From Pseudomonas sp. Irchel s3h14 (GTDB taxonomy: Bacteria > Pseudomonadota > Gammaproteobacteria > Pseudomonadales > Pseudomonadaceae), in assembly GCF_900187425.1 (NCBI RefSeq), contig NZ_FYDJ01000015.1:62001-126000 (forward strand): a DNA stretch of 64,000 bases. Reading direction: 5' to 3'. Each line of letters opens with the position of its first letter. The first letter of the stretch is position 1. Shown here in pieces: positions 1 to 8,405 of the stretch. Made by a program: the position numbers and the translations under genes. The notes below the pieces were generated by a model. The model had not been told where the DNA came from. It saw nothing but the letters and a program-made list of their open reading frames with translations, and made no database searches.

Positions 1-731
1 ACTTCGACGCGATCGAGGCTGGCGGCGTCGTCGCTGTTGTTGGGGTTCTCACCGTAAACGCCGTCGTACGGGAGGTTGATGCCATCGTACTGGTAGTTGG
101 TGATGGCGAAGCCACGGGCCGAAAACTCGGTACGGTCACTGTCGTACTTCTGCGCCGTGACGCCGGGGGTGTTGCGCAATACGTCGCCGACGCTGGTTGC
201 GCCGCGATCATCCATTTGCTGACGCGTCACCACGGTCACCGATTGCGGCGTTTCACGCAGGGTCAGTGGCAGCTTGGTCGCGGTGGTGGTGGCGCCGGTG
301 GTGTAGGAACCGGTGTCCTCAGTGGTCAGGCCCAGGGCCTGGCCGGAAATGGTGGTTGCGCCCAGTTGCAGGCTCGAGCCGCCGCCGGACACCAGGGTGA
401 CGCTGTTGCCGTTGATCTGGAACGAGATGCCGGTGCCTTGCAGTAGGGCCTTCAGGGCATCGGACGGTTCCAGGGAACCAGACACTGCGCGGGACTTGAT
501 CCCTGCAACCTGATCCGGGCTGTAGAGGATTTGCAGATTGGTCTGCATGCCCAACTGGGTCAGCGCGTTGGAAAGCGGCTGGACTGCAATGTTCACTTTC
601 ACAGGTGCAGCATTGGCCATCGAGCTCCCCAGCAAGGCGGCGGTCAGCAGTACGCTAGTGAACAGGGTGCGATGCAAAGTCGGGCGCTGTACGGCCAGCG
701 CGAGAGGTGTGCGGCGTGTTTGAGGTCGCAT
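1..731 (-). CDS. fpvA: Ferripyoverdine TonB-dependent receptor FpvA, N-terminal part
   Basis: Outer-membrane receptor that imports ferripyoverdine with TonB energy and passes a surface signal inward. Only the first ~243 codons are present; the rest lies beyond the left edge. The ATG at 731 is followed by a long, basic N-terminus and a signal peptide ending near AlaAsnAlaAla. A secretin/TonB short N-terminal (STN) domain covers roughly residues 45-120, with its SGS-LEPSDALKALLQGTG type motif. The start of the plug follows (LRETPQSVTVVTRQQMDDRG, residues ~165-185). The STN domain is the hallmark of receptors that signal through an anti-sigma factor to an ECF sigma factor, here presumably FpvI at 13471-13953. 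The position next to pvdE supports fpvA rather than another siderophore receptor. A palindromic Fur-like box lies upstream at 774-793. Confidence 0.88.
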   Translation of the reverse strand, partial: MRPQTRRTPLALAVQRPTLHRTLFTSVLLTAALLGSSMANAAPVKVNIAVQPLSNALTQLGMQTNLQILYSPDQVAGIKSRAVSGSLEPSDALKALLQGTGISFQINGNSVTLVSGGGSSLQLGATTISGQALGLTTEDTGSYTTGATTTATKLPLTLRETPQSVTVVTRQQMDDRGATSVGDVLRNTPGVTAQKYDSDRTEFSARGFAITNYQYDGINLPYDGVYGENPNNSDDAASLDRVE

Positions 732-773
732 TACTTACCTGAGCTCCTGAAAAAGTGTTGTGCAGAGTTTTTG

Positions 774-793
774 CTAATAGGAATGATTATTAG
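774..793. promoter_or_regulatory. Candidate Fur box upstream of fpvA
   Basis: A 20-bp element with perfect 6-bp arms (CTAATA ... TATTAG) and an AT-rich GGAATGAT centre lies about 43 bp upstream of the fpvA start. This fits iron repression of a siderophore receptor. The match to the 19-bp Fur consensus is good but judged by eye. Confidence 0.55.
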
Positions 794-872
794 ACGCAGC
801 ACGAACGTAAAACCGGAAAGAAACCGGGAAAATAAATATCCGAAGGGTGGAACAAGTGGGAACGCCCGTACT

Positions 873-940
873 TGTAGGAGCACGGCTTGCCGGCGATGGC
901 GTCCTCAAAATTGCCATCGCCGGCAAGCCGTGCTCCTACA
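873..940. repeat. Palindromic REP-type repeat, family A (inverted pair)
   Basis: Inverted copies of tgtaggagcacggcttgc..., read outward from a short centre, lie between fpvA and pvdE. This is a variant of family A with CACGGCTTGCCGGCGATGGC arms. It can fold into a long hairpin in RNA of either strand. Confidence 0.85.
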
Positions 941-951
941 GAGGCGTTTAT

Positions 952-2601
952 TCAGGCGGGGGCCAGCTCGGTGACGACCCGTCCGTTTTCCATGCGCACC
1001 AGTTGATCCGCCACGTCGAAGTAACGGTCATCGTGGGAGATCACGATGATGGTCTTGCCCAGGCGTTTAAGGTCCGGCAGCAGCTCGGTGTAGAAAATCC
1101 GGCGGAAGGTTGGGTCTTGGTCGGCCGCCCATTCATCGAACACCAGCACCGGACGTTCCTCCAGCCAGGCATTGACCAGGGCCAGGCGCTTGCGCTGGCC
1201 GGTGGAGAGATCGGTGGTGGTGAAGTTGCCGTCCTTGACGCTGACCTTGTGCGCGATCTCCAGCCGTTGCAGGTATTTGTTGGCGTCTTCGGGGATGTGC
1301 GTATCGCCCTGGACCACGTCATCGAACAGGTAGTAGTCGGCAAAAATCGTGGTGAACAACTGGCGATAGTCATCGCGATTCTGCGCGTCGATCGCCTCGC
1401 CATTGACGCGGATTTCGCCCTGTTGAGGTGTGTACAGACCCAGCAGTAGCTTGATCAGGGTGGTCTTGCCGCAACCGTTCTCGCCGACAATAAAGGTGAT
1501 GTCGCCTTGCTTGATCGTCAGGTTCACCGGCCCTAGCTGGAAAGGGGCAGCGCCTTCGGCCGCCGGGAAGCTGAAACGAACATCGGCCAGTTTCAGTTCG
1601 TGAACCGCTTGCTTGACGTTGCCTTTATCGCTGAGCAGCAGATGAGGTTCCGGGGTGGAAAACTGCTCCGACAGTTCGGCGATGCGGCGGAAAGCGATCT
1701 GCGCGCGGCTGACGATCGGCAAGGTGCTGATCAAATGCTCCAGCGGGCCTTTCATATAAAGCAGCACCAGCACGAAGCCGCTCATCACGGTTTTATCGGC
1801 ACTCGGCCAAAAGGTTTGCAGCGCGAGGGCCAGGCCGATGACCACGAAGAACAGCATCGAGCCGAAGGTCTTGGCGATCACGAAAGTGTTGATCGAACGC
1901 ACCTGGGTGTTGCAGATGAACTCGGCCGTGGCCTTGATGCCCGAGACGAACATGCGCTGGCGGCGTGGGCGATGAATGCGCAGTTCCTTGGCGCCTTCGG
2001 CAATCGCGTTGTAGTGCTTTTGCAGTTCATCTTCGGCCTCACGGGCGGCCATGAAACCCTGAACACCTTTGCTCTGGGCGTAGGCCTGAATTGCCGTGCC
2101 GATCAGGATGGCGGCGACCATGATCAGGAACATCGGCCACGACAGAATGGCCAGGTAGCCCATGCAGCCGAGGGTCACGGTGACGGAAATCGCCAGCGGC
2201 GCGAAGGCGAAGGCGAAGTCGCTGATGGTGTCGACGTCGTGGGTCAGCACCGGGATCAGGCGGTGGCTGCGATAGCGCTCGATCTGTTCGATCGGTGCCG
2301 ACAGGACCTTTTCACCCAACTGTTTGCGCAGCTTGGCGATGATGTGCTGGCCGACATAGTTGGTGCCGATGTCCGAGCAGATCGAACTGGCCAGCGCCAG
2401 CAGGCACAGGCCGGCGAACAGGGCGACCACGCCTTGGGTCAGGCCGGTGTCCGAATGCAGGGCGTTGTTGATGGTCGCCAGCAATACCGTGACGCTCAGG
2501 CCGCCGACCATGCCCAGGAAAATGGATGCGGCGACGATGAGCCGAAAGGGTTTCAACAGGGCGAACAATTCGCCGATGGCGCCACGGGTAGGCTGGGTCA
2601 T
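952..2601 (-). CDS. pvdE: Cyclic peptide/siderophore ABC exporter PvdE
   Basis: Inner-membrane ABC exporter (SyrD/PvdE family) that moves the acylated ferribactin precursor of pyoverdine from cytoplasm to periplasm for maturation. The 549-residue protein has one fused half-transporter. Residues 1-300 hold about six membrane segments. The nucleotide-binding domain has a Walker A GENGCGKT at 373-380, a signature LSTGQ at 465-469, and a Walker B VLVFDE at 485-490 with the catalytic Glu. Length equals the family norm. It is transcribed from its own PvdS-type box (2644-2667) and reads toward fpvA. In P. aeruginosa pvdF follows between pvdE and pvdO; here that place holds only a repeat. Confidence 0.95.
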   Translation of the reverse strand: MTQPTRGAIGELFALLKPFRLIVAASIFLGMVGGLSVTVLLATINNALHSDTGLTQGVVALFAGLCLLALASSICSDIGTNYVGQHIIAKLRKQLGEKVLSAPIEQIERYRSHRLIPVLTHDVDTISDFAFAFAPLAISVTVTLGCMGYLAILSWPMFLIMVAAILIGTAIQAYAQSKGVQGFMAAREAEDELQKHYNAIAEGAKELRIHRPRRQRMFVSGIKATAEFICNTQVRSINTFVIAKTFGSMLFFVVIGLALALQTFWPSADKTVMSGFVLVLLYMKGPLEHLISTLPIVSRAQIAFRRIAELSEQFSTPEPHLLLSDKGNVKQAVHELKLADVRFSFPAAEGAAPFQLGPVNLTIKQGDITFIVGENGCGKTTLIKLLLGLYTPQQGEIRVNGEAIDAQNRDDYRQLFTTIFADYYLFDDVVQGDTHIPEDANKYLQRLEIAHKVSVKDGNFTTTDLSTGQRKRLALVNAWLEERPVLVFDEWAADQDPTFRRIFYTELLPDLKRLGKTIIVISHDDRYFDVADQLVRMENGRVVTELAPA

Positions 2602-2643
2602 GGAAGACAGTTCCTTGGGTCGTGAAGGCAGATACCCAGTAGA

Positions 2644-2667
2644 ACGTCTGGTGGAAGGCTTAATTTA
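2644..2667 (-). promoter_or_regulatory. Iron-starvation (PvdS) promoter box of pvdE
   Basis: Read on the minus strand the site is TAAAT, exactly 16 bases, then CGT: the published consensus for PvdS-dependent promoters. It lies ~43 bp upstream of the pvdE start codon. Confidence 0.82.
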
Positions 2668-2707
2668 GCGGGGGGCCGACTGGCGGCGGGGCAATGGTCA
2701 CTGACTC

Positions 2708-2727
2708 CACACACACACACACACACA
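2708..2727. repeat. (CA)10 dinucleotide tract
   Basis: Ten uninterrupted CA units lie between pvdO and the pvdE promoter box, abutting the next repeat. Such tracts slip during replication, but this one is outside any coding region. Confidence 0.9.
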
Positions 2728-2833
2728 ACCTTGTAGGAGCTGAGCTTGCTCGCGATAGCGGACTATCAGTCGACATCACTATCGACTGAACGGCAGTCAT
2801 CGCGAGCAAGCTCAGCTCCTACAAGGTTGTGTG
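2722..2833. repeat. Palindromic REP-type repeat, family A
   Basis: Arms of about 35 bp (cacacaaccttgtaggagct ... and its reverse complement) flank a short centre between pvdO and pvdE. The perfect arms extend beyond the usual REP core into the CA tract, suggesting recent duplication or strong gene conversion. Confidence 0.88.
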
Positions 2834-2843
2834 GGGTTATGGC

Positions 2844-3722
2844 TTAGAGATCACGCACGATGCGGAAACCCATCCAGTCGCCGCGCTCTTGCGGGTACTG
2901 GCTGTTGCGGTTGCCGGAGCGGGAGAACACCGGTGCTTCACCCCAGTCGTTGCCGCGAATCCGCACGGCTTCGCATTTGGGTTCGACCCAGGCGCTGCCA
3001 TCGGTGGGCGCACCGACGTAATCCGGGTGTTCGCAGTCTTCTACCCATTCGTAAACGTTGCCGTGCATGTCGTACATGCCAAAGGCGTTTGGCGGGTAGC
3101 TGCCCACTGGCGAGCTGAAGCTGTAACCGTCCGCCGGGCCATAGGTGTTGGCGTGCTTGGCGATGCTGTATTCCTTGCCCTCATCGAACGGGAAGGGGAA
3201 CGGCCCTTTGCTGCCGCCACGTGCGGCATATTCGCGTTGGGCCTCGCTGACCATGCGGTACGTCTGCCCGGTTTTTTTCGACAGCCAGGCGACGTAGTTT
3301 TTCACGTCGTCGAAGTTCATGCACACCGCCGGCTGGCGCGGACTTTGCGGATAGCGCGGCTTGCTGGCGACGCACTCGCGACCCGGTCGGGTATCGCCGT
3401 TGGCGATGGTCACGCCACTCTCGCGCACGTAGCTGTCCCATTCACCGGCGGTGACCTGGAAGCGGCTCATGGCGAACGGTTTGGCAAAAGTCACCTCATG
3501 CATCGGACCTTCATCGGGTTCGCGACCGACTTCATCGTCCGGTGTGCCCATGGTGAAGGTGCCGGCCGGCAGCACGACCATTTCCGGGCAGTCTCGGCAG
3601 TCTTTGAACACCTTGCCCGGTTGCGCGGGCGCGGCAGCCTGGGCGGCAGTCGGCAGCAGACCGGCCATGAGGGCGGACAAGGCGAGGGCCTTGAGCGGCA
3701 AGGTCAATTGATCTCGGTTCAT
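2844..3722 (-). CDS. pvdO: Pyoverdine chromophore maturation protein PvdO
   Basis: Periplasmic protein needed for the last oxidation that turns dihydropyoverdine into pyoverdine. The 292-residue product has an N-terminal Sec signal peptide (cleavage near AAQAAAPA, ~residue 29) followed by a formylglycine-generating-enzyme (FGE-sulfatase) fold. Visible family motifs are MVVLPAGTFTMG (residues ~48-59), the VCMNFDDVKNYVAWLS segment, the NAFGMYDMHGNVYEW block, and the C-terminal RSGNR...MGFRIVRD. It lies downstream of pvdN in the same direction and is probably co-transcribed with pvdMN, although a family A repeat separates it from pvdN. The ATG at 3722 gives a proper signal peptide. Confidence 0.93.
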   Translation of the reverse strand: MNRDQLTLPLKALALSALMAGLLPTAAQAAAPAQPGKVFKDCRDCPEMVVLPAGTFTMGTPDDEVGREPDEGPMHEVTFAKPFAMSRFQVTAGEWDSYVRESGVTIANGDTRPGRECVASKPRYPQSPRQPAVCMNFDDVKNYVAWLSKKTGQTYRMVSEAQREYAARGGSKGPFPFPFDEGKEYSIAKHANTYGPADGYSFSSPVGSYPPNAFGMYDMHGNVYEWVEDCEHPDYVGAPTDGSAWVEPKCEAVRIRGNDWGEAPVFSRSGNRNSQYPQERGDWMGFRIVRDL

Positions 3723-3764
3723 GAGTCATCTCGATATAAAAAACAGGTGTCACGCCAGGCCCAA

Positions 3765-3854
3765 TGTGGGAGTGAGCCTGCTCGCGATCGGGCCATCAAA
3801 TTCAACATTGATGGTGACTGATCCACCGCTATCGCGAGCAGGCTCGCTCCCACA
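3765..3854. repeat. Palindromic REP-type repeat, family A
   Basis: Inverted tgtgggagtgagcctgctcg-type arms fill the pvdN-pvdO gap, inside what should be one transcript. It could act as a 3'-end stabiliser or attenuate pvdO. Confidence 0.85.
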
Positions 3855-3872
3855 GGGTTCTGCGTCATGGCG

Positions 3873-5153
3873 TCAGGAGGTCTTGCTCAGCAGGGCCATG
3901 AAACGGTCGATATCGTTTTCGGTGTTGAGCAAGCCGGGGGCGATGCGGATCACCGGGCCGACGTCGCGGTCCACCGAGTCGCAGACCACGCGGTTTTCCA
4001 TCAGCTGGACGGCGACTTTTTCGCAGTCGCGATCCTTGATCCGGAAGAAGGTAAAACCGGCCGACAGGTCCGGGCTTTTAGGCGTTACAAGCTCGATCTG
4101 CGGGTGCTCCAGCAAGCGGTTTTTCGCATAGGTATTGAGCGCATGGATGCGCGCCTGCACCTCGGCCTTACCCAGGTCCAGGTGCAGCTTGAAAGCTTCA
4201 TTCAGGGCCCAGCGATGCTCAAAGCTGTGATAGCCGCCGGGGGTCATGAGGGTCGAGAAGGTGGTGGCTTCGGAGAACGTCGGAATGGTCGGCGTCACGT
4301 CCTTGAGCTCGGTCGAACGGGCGCAGATGATCCCGGTACCGCGCGGGCCGAACATCCATTTGTGCGTGCCGGCGATGAAGAAATCGCAGTGCATGTCGGG
4401 GAAGTCGAGGTCCTCGACGCCGAAGCCATGGACGCCGTCGACCACATACAAGATGCGGTCCTTTTCCTCGCGGTTGCGATTCTGTTCGTCCACCAGTTTG
4501 CCGATCTCTCCGATCGGCAGTTTCACGCCGCTGCCCGATTGCACCCAGGTCATGCCGAGCACTCGGGTTTCCGGGCGAATGCCTTTGGCAATCGAGCCCA
4601 GCACTTCATCCACGGAAATGCTGTGGCTGTTCTCGAATAGCTTGAGTTTGCGAACCTTGACCCCATCCTTTTGCTGGCGGTAAGCCAAGGCATAGTGGGT
4701 GGCGTAGTGTTCGTGTTCGCTGGTGAGGATTTCCTGGTCGGGGCGCACATGAATGCCGCCGTAGATCAGCGAAAGGCCTTCGGTGGTGCTGCCGGTGAGG
4801 GCGATCTGCTCGGGCTTGGCCTTGAGGTAGCGACCGGCCCAGACGCGCACTTCCTGCTCGCGCTTTTCGGTTTCCCCCAGGTCCCAGTCCATGGCCCGGC
4901 CGGGGTTGCGGTCGAGGTTGGCGCGGTGCATGTCGATGGCGTCACGCACCGGTTTGGGGTGTGAGGTCACCAGAAAGTTGGCGAAGTGCAGGTAATCCGG
5001 GTCCTGATTGAACATCTGGCGTAGTTGCGCCCATTTATTCTTCGGCAGCGGCGCCGGATTGGCGGCCAGCGCCGGCAGGTTCACGGCAGCGCCCAAGGGC
5101 AGGCCGGCCGCGAGAATACCGGCCTGCTTGAGGAATGAACGACGGTTGGTCAT
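3873..5153 (-). CDS. pvdN: PLP-dependent enzyme PvdN, Tat-exported (pyoverdine side-chain modification)
   Basis: Periplasmic pyridoxal-phosphate enzyme of the class V aminotransferase/cysteine desulfurase fold. PvdN is known to convert the pyoverdine glutamate side chain to succinamide. With the ATG at 5153 the protein has 426 residues, close to the ~427 of P. aeruginosa PvdN, and begins with a Tat signal containing NRRSFLKQ. A TTG 21 bases upstream is possible but would lengthen the pre-Arg region. The PLP lysine is in GTHKWMFGPRGTG, preceded by the conserved YVVDGVHGFG block. It is separated from pvdM by 30 bases, so pvdM-pvdN form an operon led by the PvdS box at 6596-6619. Confidence 0.93.
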   Translation of the reverse strand: MTNRRSFLKQAGILAAGLPLGAAVNLPALAANPAPLPKNKWAQLRQMFNQDPDYLHFANFLVTSHPKPVRDAIDMHRANLDRNPGRAMDWDLGETEKREQEVRVWAGRYLKAKPEQIALTGSTTEGLSLIYGGIHVRPDQEILTSEHEHYATHYALAYRQQKDGVKVRKLKLFENSHSISVDEVLGSIAKGIRPETRVLGMTWVQSGSGVKLPIGEIGKLVDEQNRNREEKDRILYVVDGVHGFGVEDLDFPDMHCDFFIAGTHKWMFGPRGTGIICARSTELKDVTPTIPTFSEATTFSTLMTPGGYHSFEHRWALNEAFKLHLDLGKAEVQARIHALNTYAKNRLLEHPQIELVTPKSPDLSAGFTFFRIKDRDCEKVAVQLMENRVVCDSVDRDVGPVIRIAPGLLNTENDIDRFMALLSKTS

Positions 5154-5183
5154 GAGCTCGGTTCGCTTCTGCAAAAGAGAGAA

Positions 5184-6533
5184 TCAGTTTTTCGCCACAG
5201 GCTTGGAAGACTTCTGCACCTGGTCCCAGACCCGCAGGAAGTTGCCGCCCCAGAGCTTGGCGATATCGGCTTCGCCATAGCCGCGACTGATCAGCTCGGC
5301 CGTTACGTTGCGTGCCTCGCTGACGTCTTTCCAGCCGTCCAGACCGCCGCCGTCGTTGAAGTCGGAACTGATGCCGACATGGTCGATGCCGATTTTCTTC
5401 ACCGCGTAGTCGATCGCGTCGCCGTAGTCCTTGAGCGTGGCCTTGGGTTCTTCATCGACAATCGCATAGAGCTGGCTGGCGTACTCGCCGAAGCGTTGCT
5501 CGGACCAGACGGTGATCACCGGATCGCCCGGCATCAGCGCCATCTCCAGGCTTTGCAGCGGTTGCAGGTCGAAGCGTGCGCGCAGGGCGTTGAGTTTGTC
5601 CTGGGTGGCCTGGCTGAGCGGGCGGATGTAGGTCGGGAAACCGACAATCTGCACCACGCCGCCGCTGTTCTTGATCAGCTGCATTTCCTGGTCGCTGAGG
5701 TTGCGCGGGATGTCCACCAGCCCCCGTGGTGCCGAGTGGGACGCGACCATCGGTGCACGGCTCAGTTGGGCAACTTGCTCCAGGGCCTTGGTCGACATCT
5801 GCGAAACGTCGATGATCACGCCGAGGTCGTTGAGGCGGTGCACGGCCTGCTTGCCGATCTCCGAGAGGCCGCCGAGGGCGTCGCGGGAATCATTGAAAAA
5901 CGGCAGCGGCCGGGACGAATCAGCCCAGGCGTTGTTGCCCACATAGCTGAAGCCGAACATGCGCATGCCGCGCGCCGCCCACTTGTCCAGGGCGTTCAGG
6001 TCGTTGCCCAGCGGATAGGCGTTGAGCATGCTCATGAAGATCGCGAACTTGCCTTCGCCATGCAGGCGTCGGAAGTCGTCGGGGGTGTAGGCGATGGCAA
6101 CCTGATTGGGGAAGTCGCGAACCATTGTGCTGATGATTTTGTAGCGGGTTTCCTGCTCGAACCGTGCTTCGTCGACGAAACCGGCGGTTGGGCGGTGCGG
6201 GGCGTTGGCGCCGTTCCAGATTTCCGGCCAGCCGAAAATCGTCAGGGCTGCACCGGACAGGCGTCCGCGCCCGGTCTTGACCAGGTCGAACTGCCCGGTG
6301 CCGTCCTTGTCCGCTTCATTGCCGGCGGTGCCGAAGTCCAGCGGGACGGTGACGTGGCTGTCGAAGGAAAGGATTCGCTCGTGCAGCTCATCGGCCTGTT
6401 TCATCACCTTGACCGGGTAACCGGGATTGTCCTTGAACCAGTAACCCCAGGCCGCAAAGCCTGCACCGGCGCTGATTGCCAGGGCCAGCGGCAGGCCGAT
6501 GTAAAGAGCCTTTTTCGAACGTGGTTTTGTCAT
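5184..6533 (-). CDS. pvdM: Dipeptidase-family pyoverdine maturation protein PvdM
   Basis: Periplasmic protein of the M19 (renal dipeptidase) family required with PvdP for oxidation of ferribactin. The 449-residue product has an N-terminal anchor/signal (residues ~9-30). The M19 fold is recognisable from GLSEIGKQAVHRLNDLG (~222-238) and SHSAPRG (~265-271). Several zinc ligands of true dipeptidases are changed: the HxD motif is H60-V-T62, the HxS-type His after DVS is Gln245, and the bridging Glu region (GKFAIFMSMLNA, ~161-172) has no acidic residue. His60 and His266 remain. The protein therefore probably does not work as a classical two-zinc dipeptidase. It is the first gene of the pvdMNO unit, divergent from pvdP. 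Confidence 0.92.
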   Translation of the reverse strand: MTKPRSKKALYIGLPLALAISAGAGFAAWGYWFKDNPGYPVKVMKQADELHERILSFDSHVTVPLDFGTAGNEADKDGTGQFDLVKTGRGRLSGAALTIFGWPEIWNGANAPHRPTAGFVDEARFEQETRYKIISTMVRDFPNQVAIAYTPDDFRRLHGEGKFAIFMSMLNAYPLGNDLNALDKWAARGMRMFGFSYVGNNAWADSSRPLPFFNDSRDALGGLSEIGKQAVHRLNDLGVIIDVSQMSTKALEQVAQLSRAPMVASHSAPRGLVDIPRNLSDQEMQLIKNSGGVVQIVGFPTYIRPLSQATQDKLNALRARFDLQPLQSLEMALMPGDPVITVWSEQRFGEYASQLYAIVDEEPKATLKDYGDAIDYAVKKIGIDHVGISSDFNDGGGLDGWKDVSEARNVTAELISRGYGEADIAKLWGGNFLRVWDQVQKSSKPVAKN

Positions 6534-6595
6534 TGCCGTCTCAGTCAGGTTCGCCGTTGGGGAGCAGGCGCAGGGGCCTTTGCTATCTGGGAAGA

Positions 6596-6619
6596 ACGAG
6601 TGGCCCGTCCAATAATTTA
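6596..6619 (-). promoter_or_regulatory. Iron-starvation (PvdS) promoter box of pvdMNO
   Basis: On the minus strand TAAAT-N16-CGT occurs exactly, ~63 bp upstream of the pvdM start. It forms a divergent pair with the pvdP box at 6717-6740, with a REP repeat between them. Confidence 0.82.
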
Positions 6620-6636
6620 GGTGTTTGTGCCGGCCT

Positions 6637-6712
6637 CATCGCGAGCAAGCTTTGCTCCTACAGGTTTGTGGTTGCCGCCCAAGACCTGTAGGAGCAAAGC
6701 TTGCTCGCGATG
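6637..6712. repeat. Palindromic REP-type repeat, family A, between divergent PvdS promoters
   Basis: Arms catcgcgagcaagctttgct... and their reverse complement start 18 bp from one PvdS box and end 5 bp from the other. Confidence 0.86.
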
Positions 6713-6716
6713 CTTT

Positions 6717-6740
6717 TAAATTTTTGGAGGCAACAAACGT
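6717..6740 (+). promoter_or_regulatory. Iron-starvation (PvdS) promoter box of pvdP
   Basis: TAAAT at 6717, 16 bases, CGT at 6738: exact consensus, ~46 bp upstream of the chosen pvdP ATG. Confidence 0.83.
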
Positions 6741-6785
6741 TCTAGCTTGGATAAAGCCTGCTTCATGGCTGACACAGGTAGGGCA

Positions 6786-8405
6786 ATGACGATTTCTCGA
6801 CGATGGTTCATGACAGGCCTGGCGCTGACCGGCGCCGCCGTGCCTGCGGCTTTTTATGGGCATCGTGAATGGACGAAACCGGATCCGACGATTACCCCCG
6901 GCGAAGCGTCATTCGATGTCGCGGATGTCGCTGGCCAGCACTTGGCGAACACCTTGCGCGGTGTCTGGCAGATCCGTTTCGAAGGTCGTGATGCCGGCAT
7001 TGAAGGCCTGCCACGGGACGGGCTGGAGGTGTTTCTCGACATCGGTCACAAAGGCCGGGGCTTGAGCGGGTGCCTCGACACCGCCGAGCGTTTGCGTTCG
7101 AGCGAAGCGCCCCGTTACCGGGTGCTCGGCGATCTGGCCGGCGCCAAACCGGCGCAATTGAGCTGGCGGCTGCTCAGCGCCAGCGGCGCAGCGGATTACG
7201 AATTCAGCATGGCGCTGGACGAAGTCTGGGCCGGTTTCGGCAATGCTGGCAGCGGCACCCTCAGTGGTCGGGTGTTGAATCTGGATCGTCCGTTGATGTT
7301 GACGGCCCAGGACAATCGCTTCATTGCCGTCAAACGCGTGTTCCCCGAAGCCCGCGAGCGCACCGGTCTCAATCCGCCACTGCTGGCCTGGCTGGTGTCC
7401 CCGGAGCATCGGCTGTTTCACCAGCTCTGGCATGCCTCCCGGGACAAATGGCACACGTTGTCCGAAGACAAGCGCGGCGCCCTGCGCGGCATTGGCTGGC
7501 AGCCTGGCCCGCGAGACAAGGAGCGTGATGCCCGTGGCGCGCGCAAGGATCGTAACGGCTCGGGTGTGGATTTCTTCTTCATGCACCGGCACATGCTCGG
7601 CACGGCGCGCTCCCTGCAAGATTTGCCGTCCTGGTCGCACTTCCCGCTGCCGCAGCCGGAACTGGCGCGTGATCGCGTTGGCTTCGCCCGTTATTTCGAC
7701 AACCACGACGGCACCGCGCTGCCGCCGACCTGGCTGGCCGACGACGATGCCGAGTACTCGCAATGGGTCAGCGACATCAAGACCGCCGAGACCTACCACA
7801 GCAATTTCCAGGTCTGGGAATCGCAGTACCGCGATCCGCGTTATCTGTCGAAATTGACCCTGGGTCAGTTCGGTTCAGAGGTGGAGTTGGGGCTGCACGA
7901 CTGGCTGCACATGCGTTGGGCCTCGGTGCCGCGTGATCCGTCCAACGGTCAGCCGGTGCCGTTTGCCCGGGATCCGGCGGACTTTTCCGCGCGCTGGTAT
8001 GCGCCGGAAAACGACTTCCTCGGCGACCCGTTTTCGTCCCATGTGAACCCGGTGTTCTGGCATTTCCATGGCTGGATCGATGATCGTCTGGAAGACTGGT
8101 TCCGTGCGCACGAGCGCTTTCATCCGGGGGAGGTCAGTCGGCTTGAGGTCAATGGCGTGGCGTGGTTTGCGCCTGGGCGTTGGGTCGAGATCGACGACCC
8201 GTGGCTCGGTCCGAGTACCCATGGTTGCAGTACTACGCCGGGGTTACAGGCCGGCAAGTCGGTGGAGATGGACCCGGAAACCATGAAGCTGGCGTTGCGG
8301 ATTACCTTTGGTGACGACGAGAAGAAACTGGCGGATCTGTTCCGCAAGGTGCCGCAACGTCCTTGGTATGCGCGGCATTTGAAGGCTAAACCAGTCGTTA
8401 CATGA
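6786..8405 (+). CDS. pvdP: Tyrosinase PvdP, pyoverdine chromophore formation
   Basis: Periplasmic copper tyrosinase that oxidises the D-Tyr of ferribactin to form the fluorescent dihydroquinoline chromophore. The start chosen is ATG 6786, after AGGTAGGG. It gives a 539-residue protein (P. aeruginosa PvdP is ~544) with a Tat signal at once (TISRRWFMTG). An in-frame ATG 39 bases upstream would only add residues before the Tat motif. The C-terminal tyrosinase half contains copper-ligand histidine clusters such as DFFFMHRHMLGT, ELGLHDWLHMRW and SHVNPVFWHFHGWID, in the order expected for the CuA and CuB sites. The N-terminal half is a beta-rich domain typical of PvdP. It is divergent from pvdMNO and followed directly by a family B repeat. 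Confidence 0.93.
   Translation: MTISRRWFMTGLALTGAAVPAAFYGHREWTKPDPTITPGEASFDVADVAGQHLANTLRGVWQIRFEGRDAGIEGLPRDGLEVFLDIGHKGRGLSGCLDTAERLRSSEAPRYRVLGDLAGAKPAQLSWRLLSASGAADYEFSMALDEVWAGFGNAGSGTLSGRVLNLDRPLMLTAQDNRFIAVKRVFPEARERTGLNPPLLAWLVSPEHRLFHQLWHASRDKWHTLSEDKRGALRGIGWQPGPRDKERDARGARKDRNGSGVDFFFMHRHMLGTARSLQDLPSWSHFPLPQPELARDRVGFARYFDNHDGTALPPTWLADDDAEYSQWVSDIKTAETYHSNFQVWESQYRDPRYLSKLTLGQFGSEVELGLHDWLHMRWASVPRDPSNGQPVPFARDPADFSARWYAPENDFLGDPFSSHVNPVFWHFHGWIDDRLEDWFRAHERFHPGEVSRLEVNGVAWFAPGRWVEIDDPWLGPSTHGCSTTPGLQAGKSVEMDPETMKLALRITFGDDEKKLADLFRKVPQRPWYARHLKAKPVVT

Noticed and set aside
1600-2625. 341-codon plus-strand frame opposite pvdE
   Set aside because: A shadow frame rich in Gln/His/Asp/Gly; pvdE has all ABC motifs on the minus strand.
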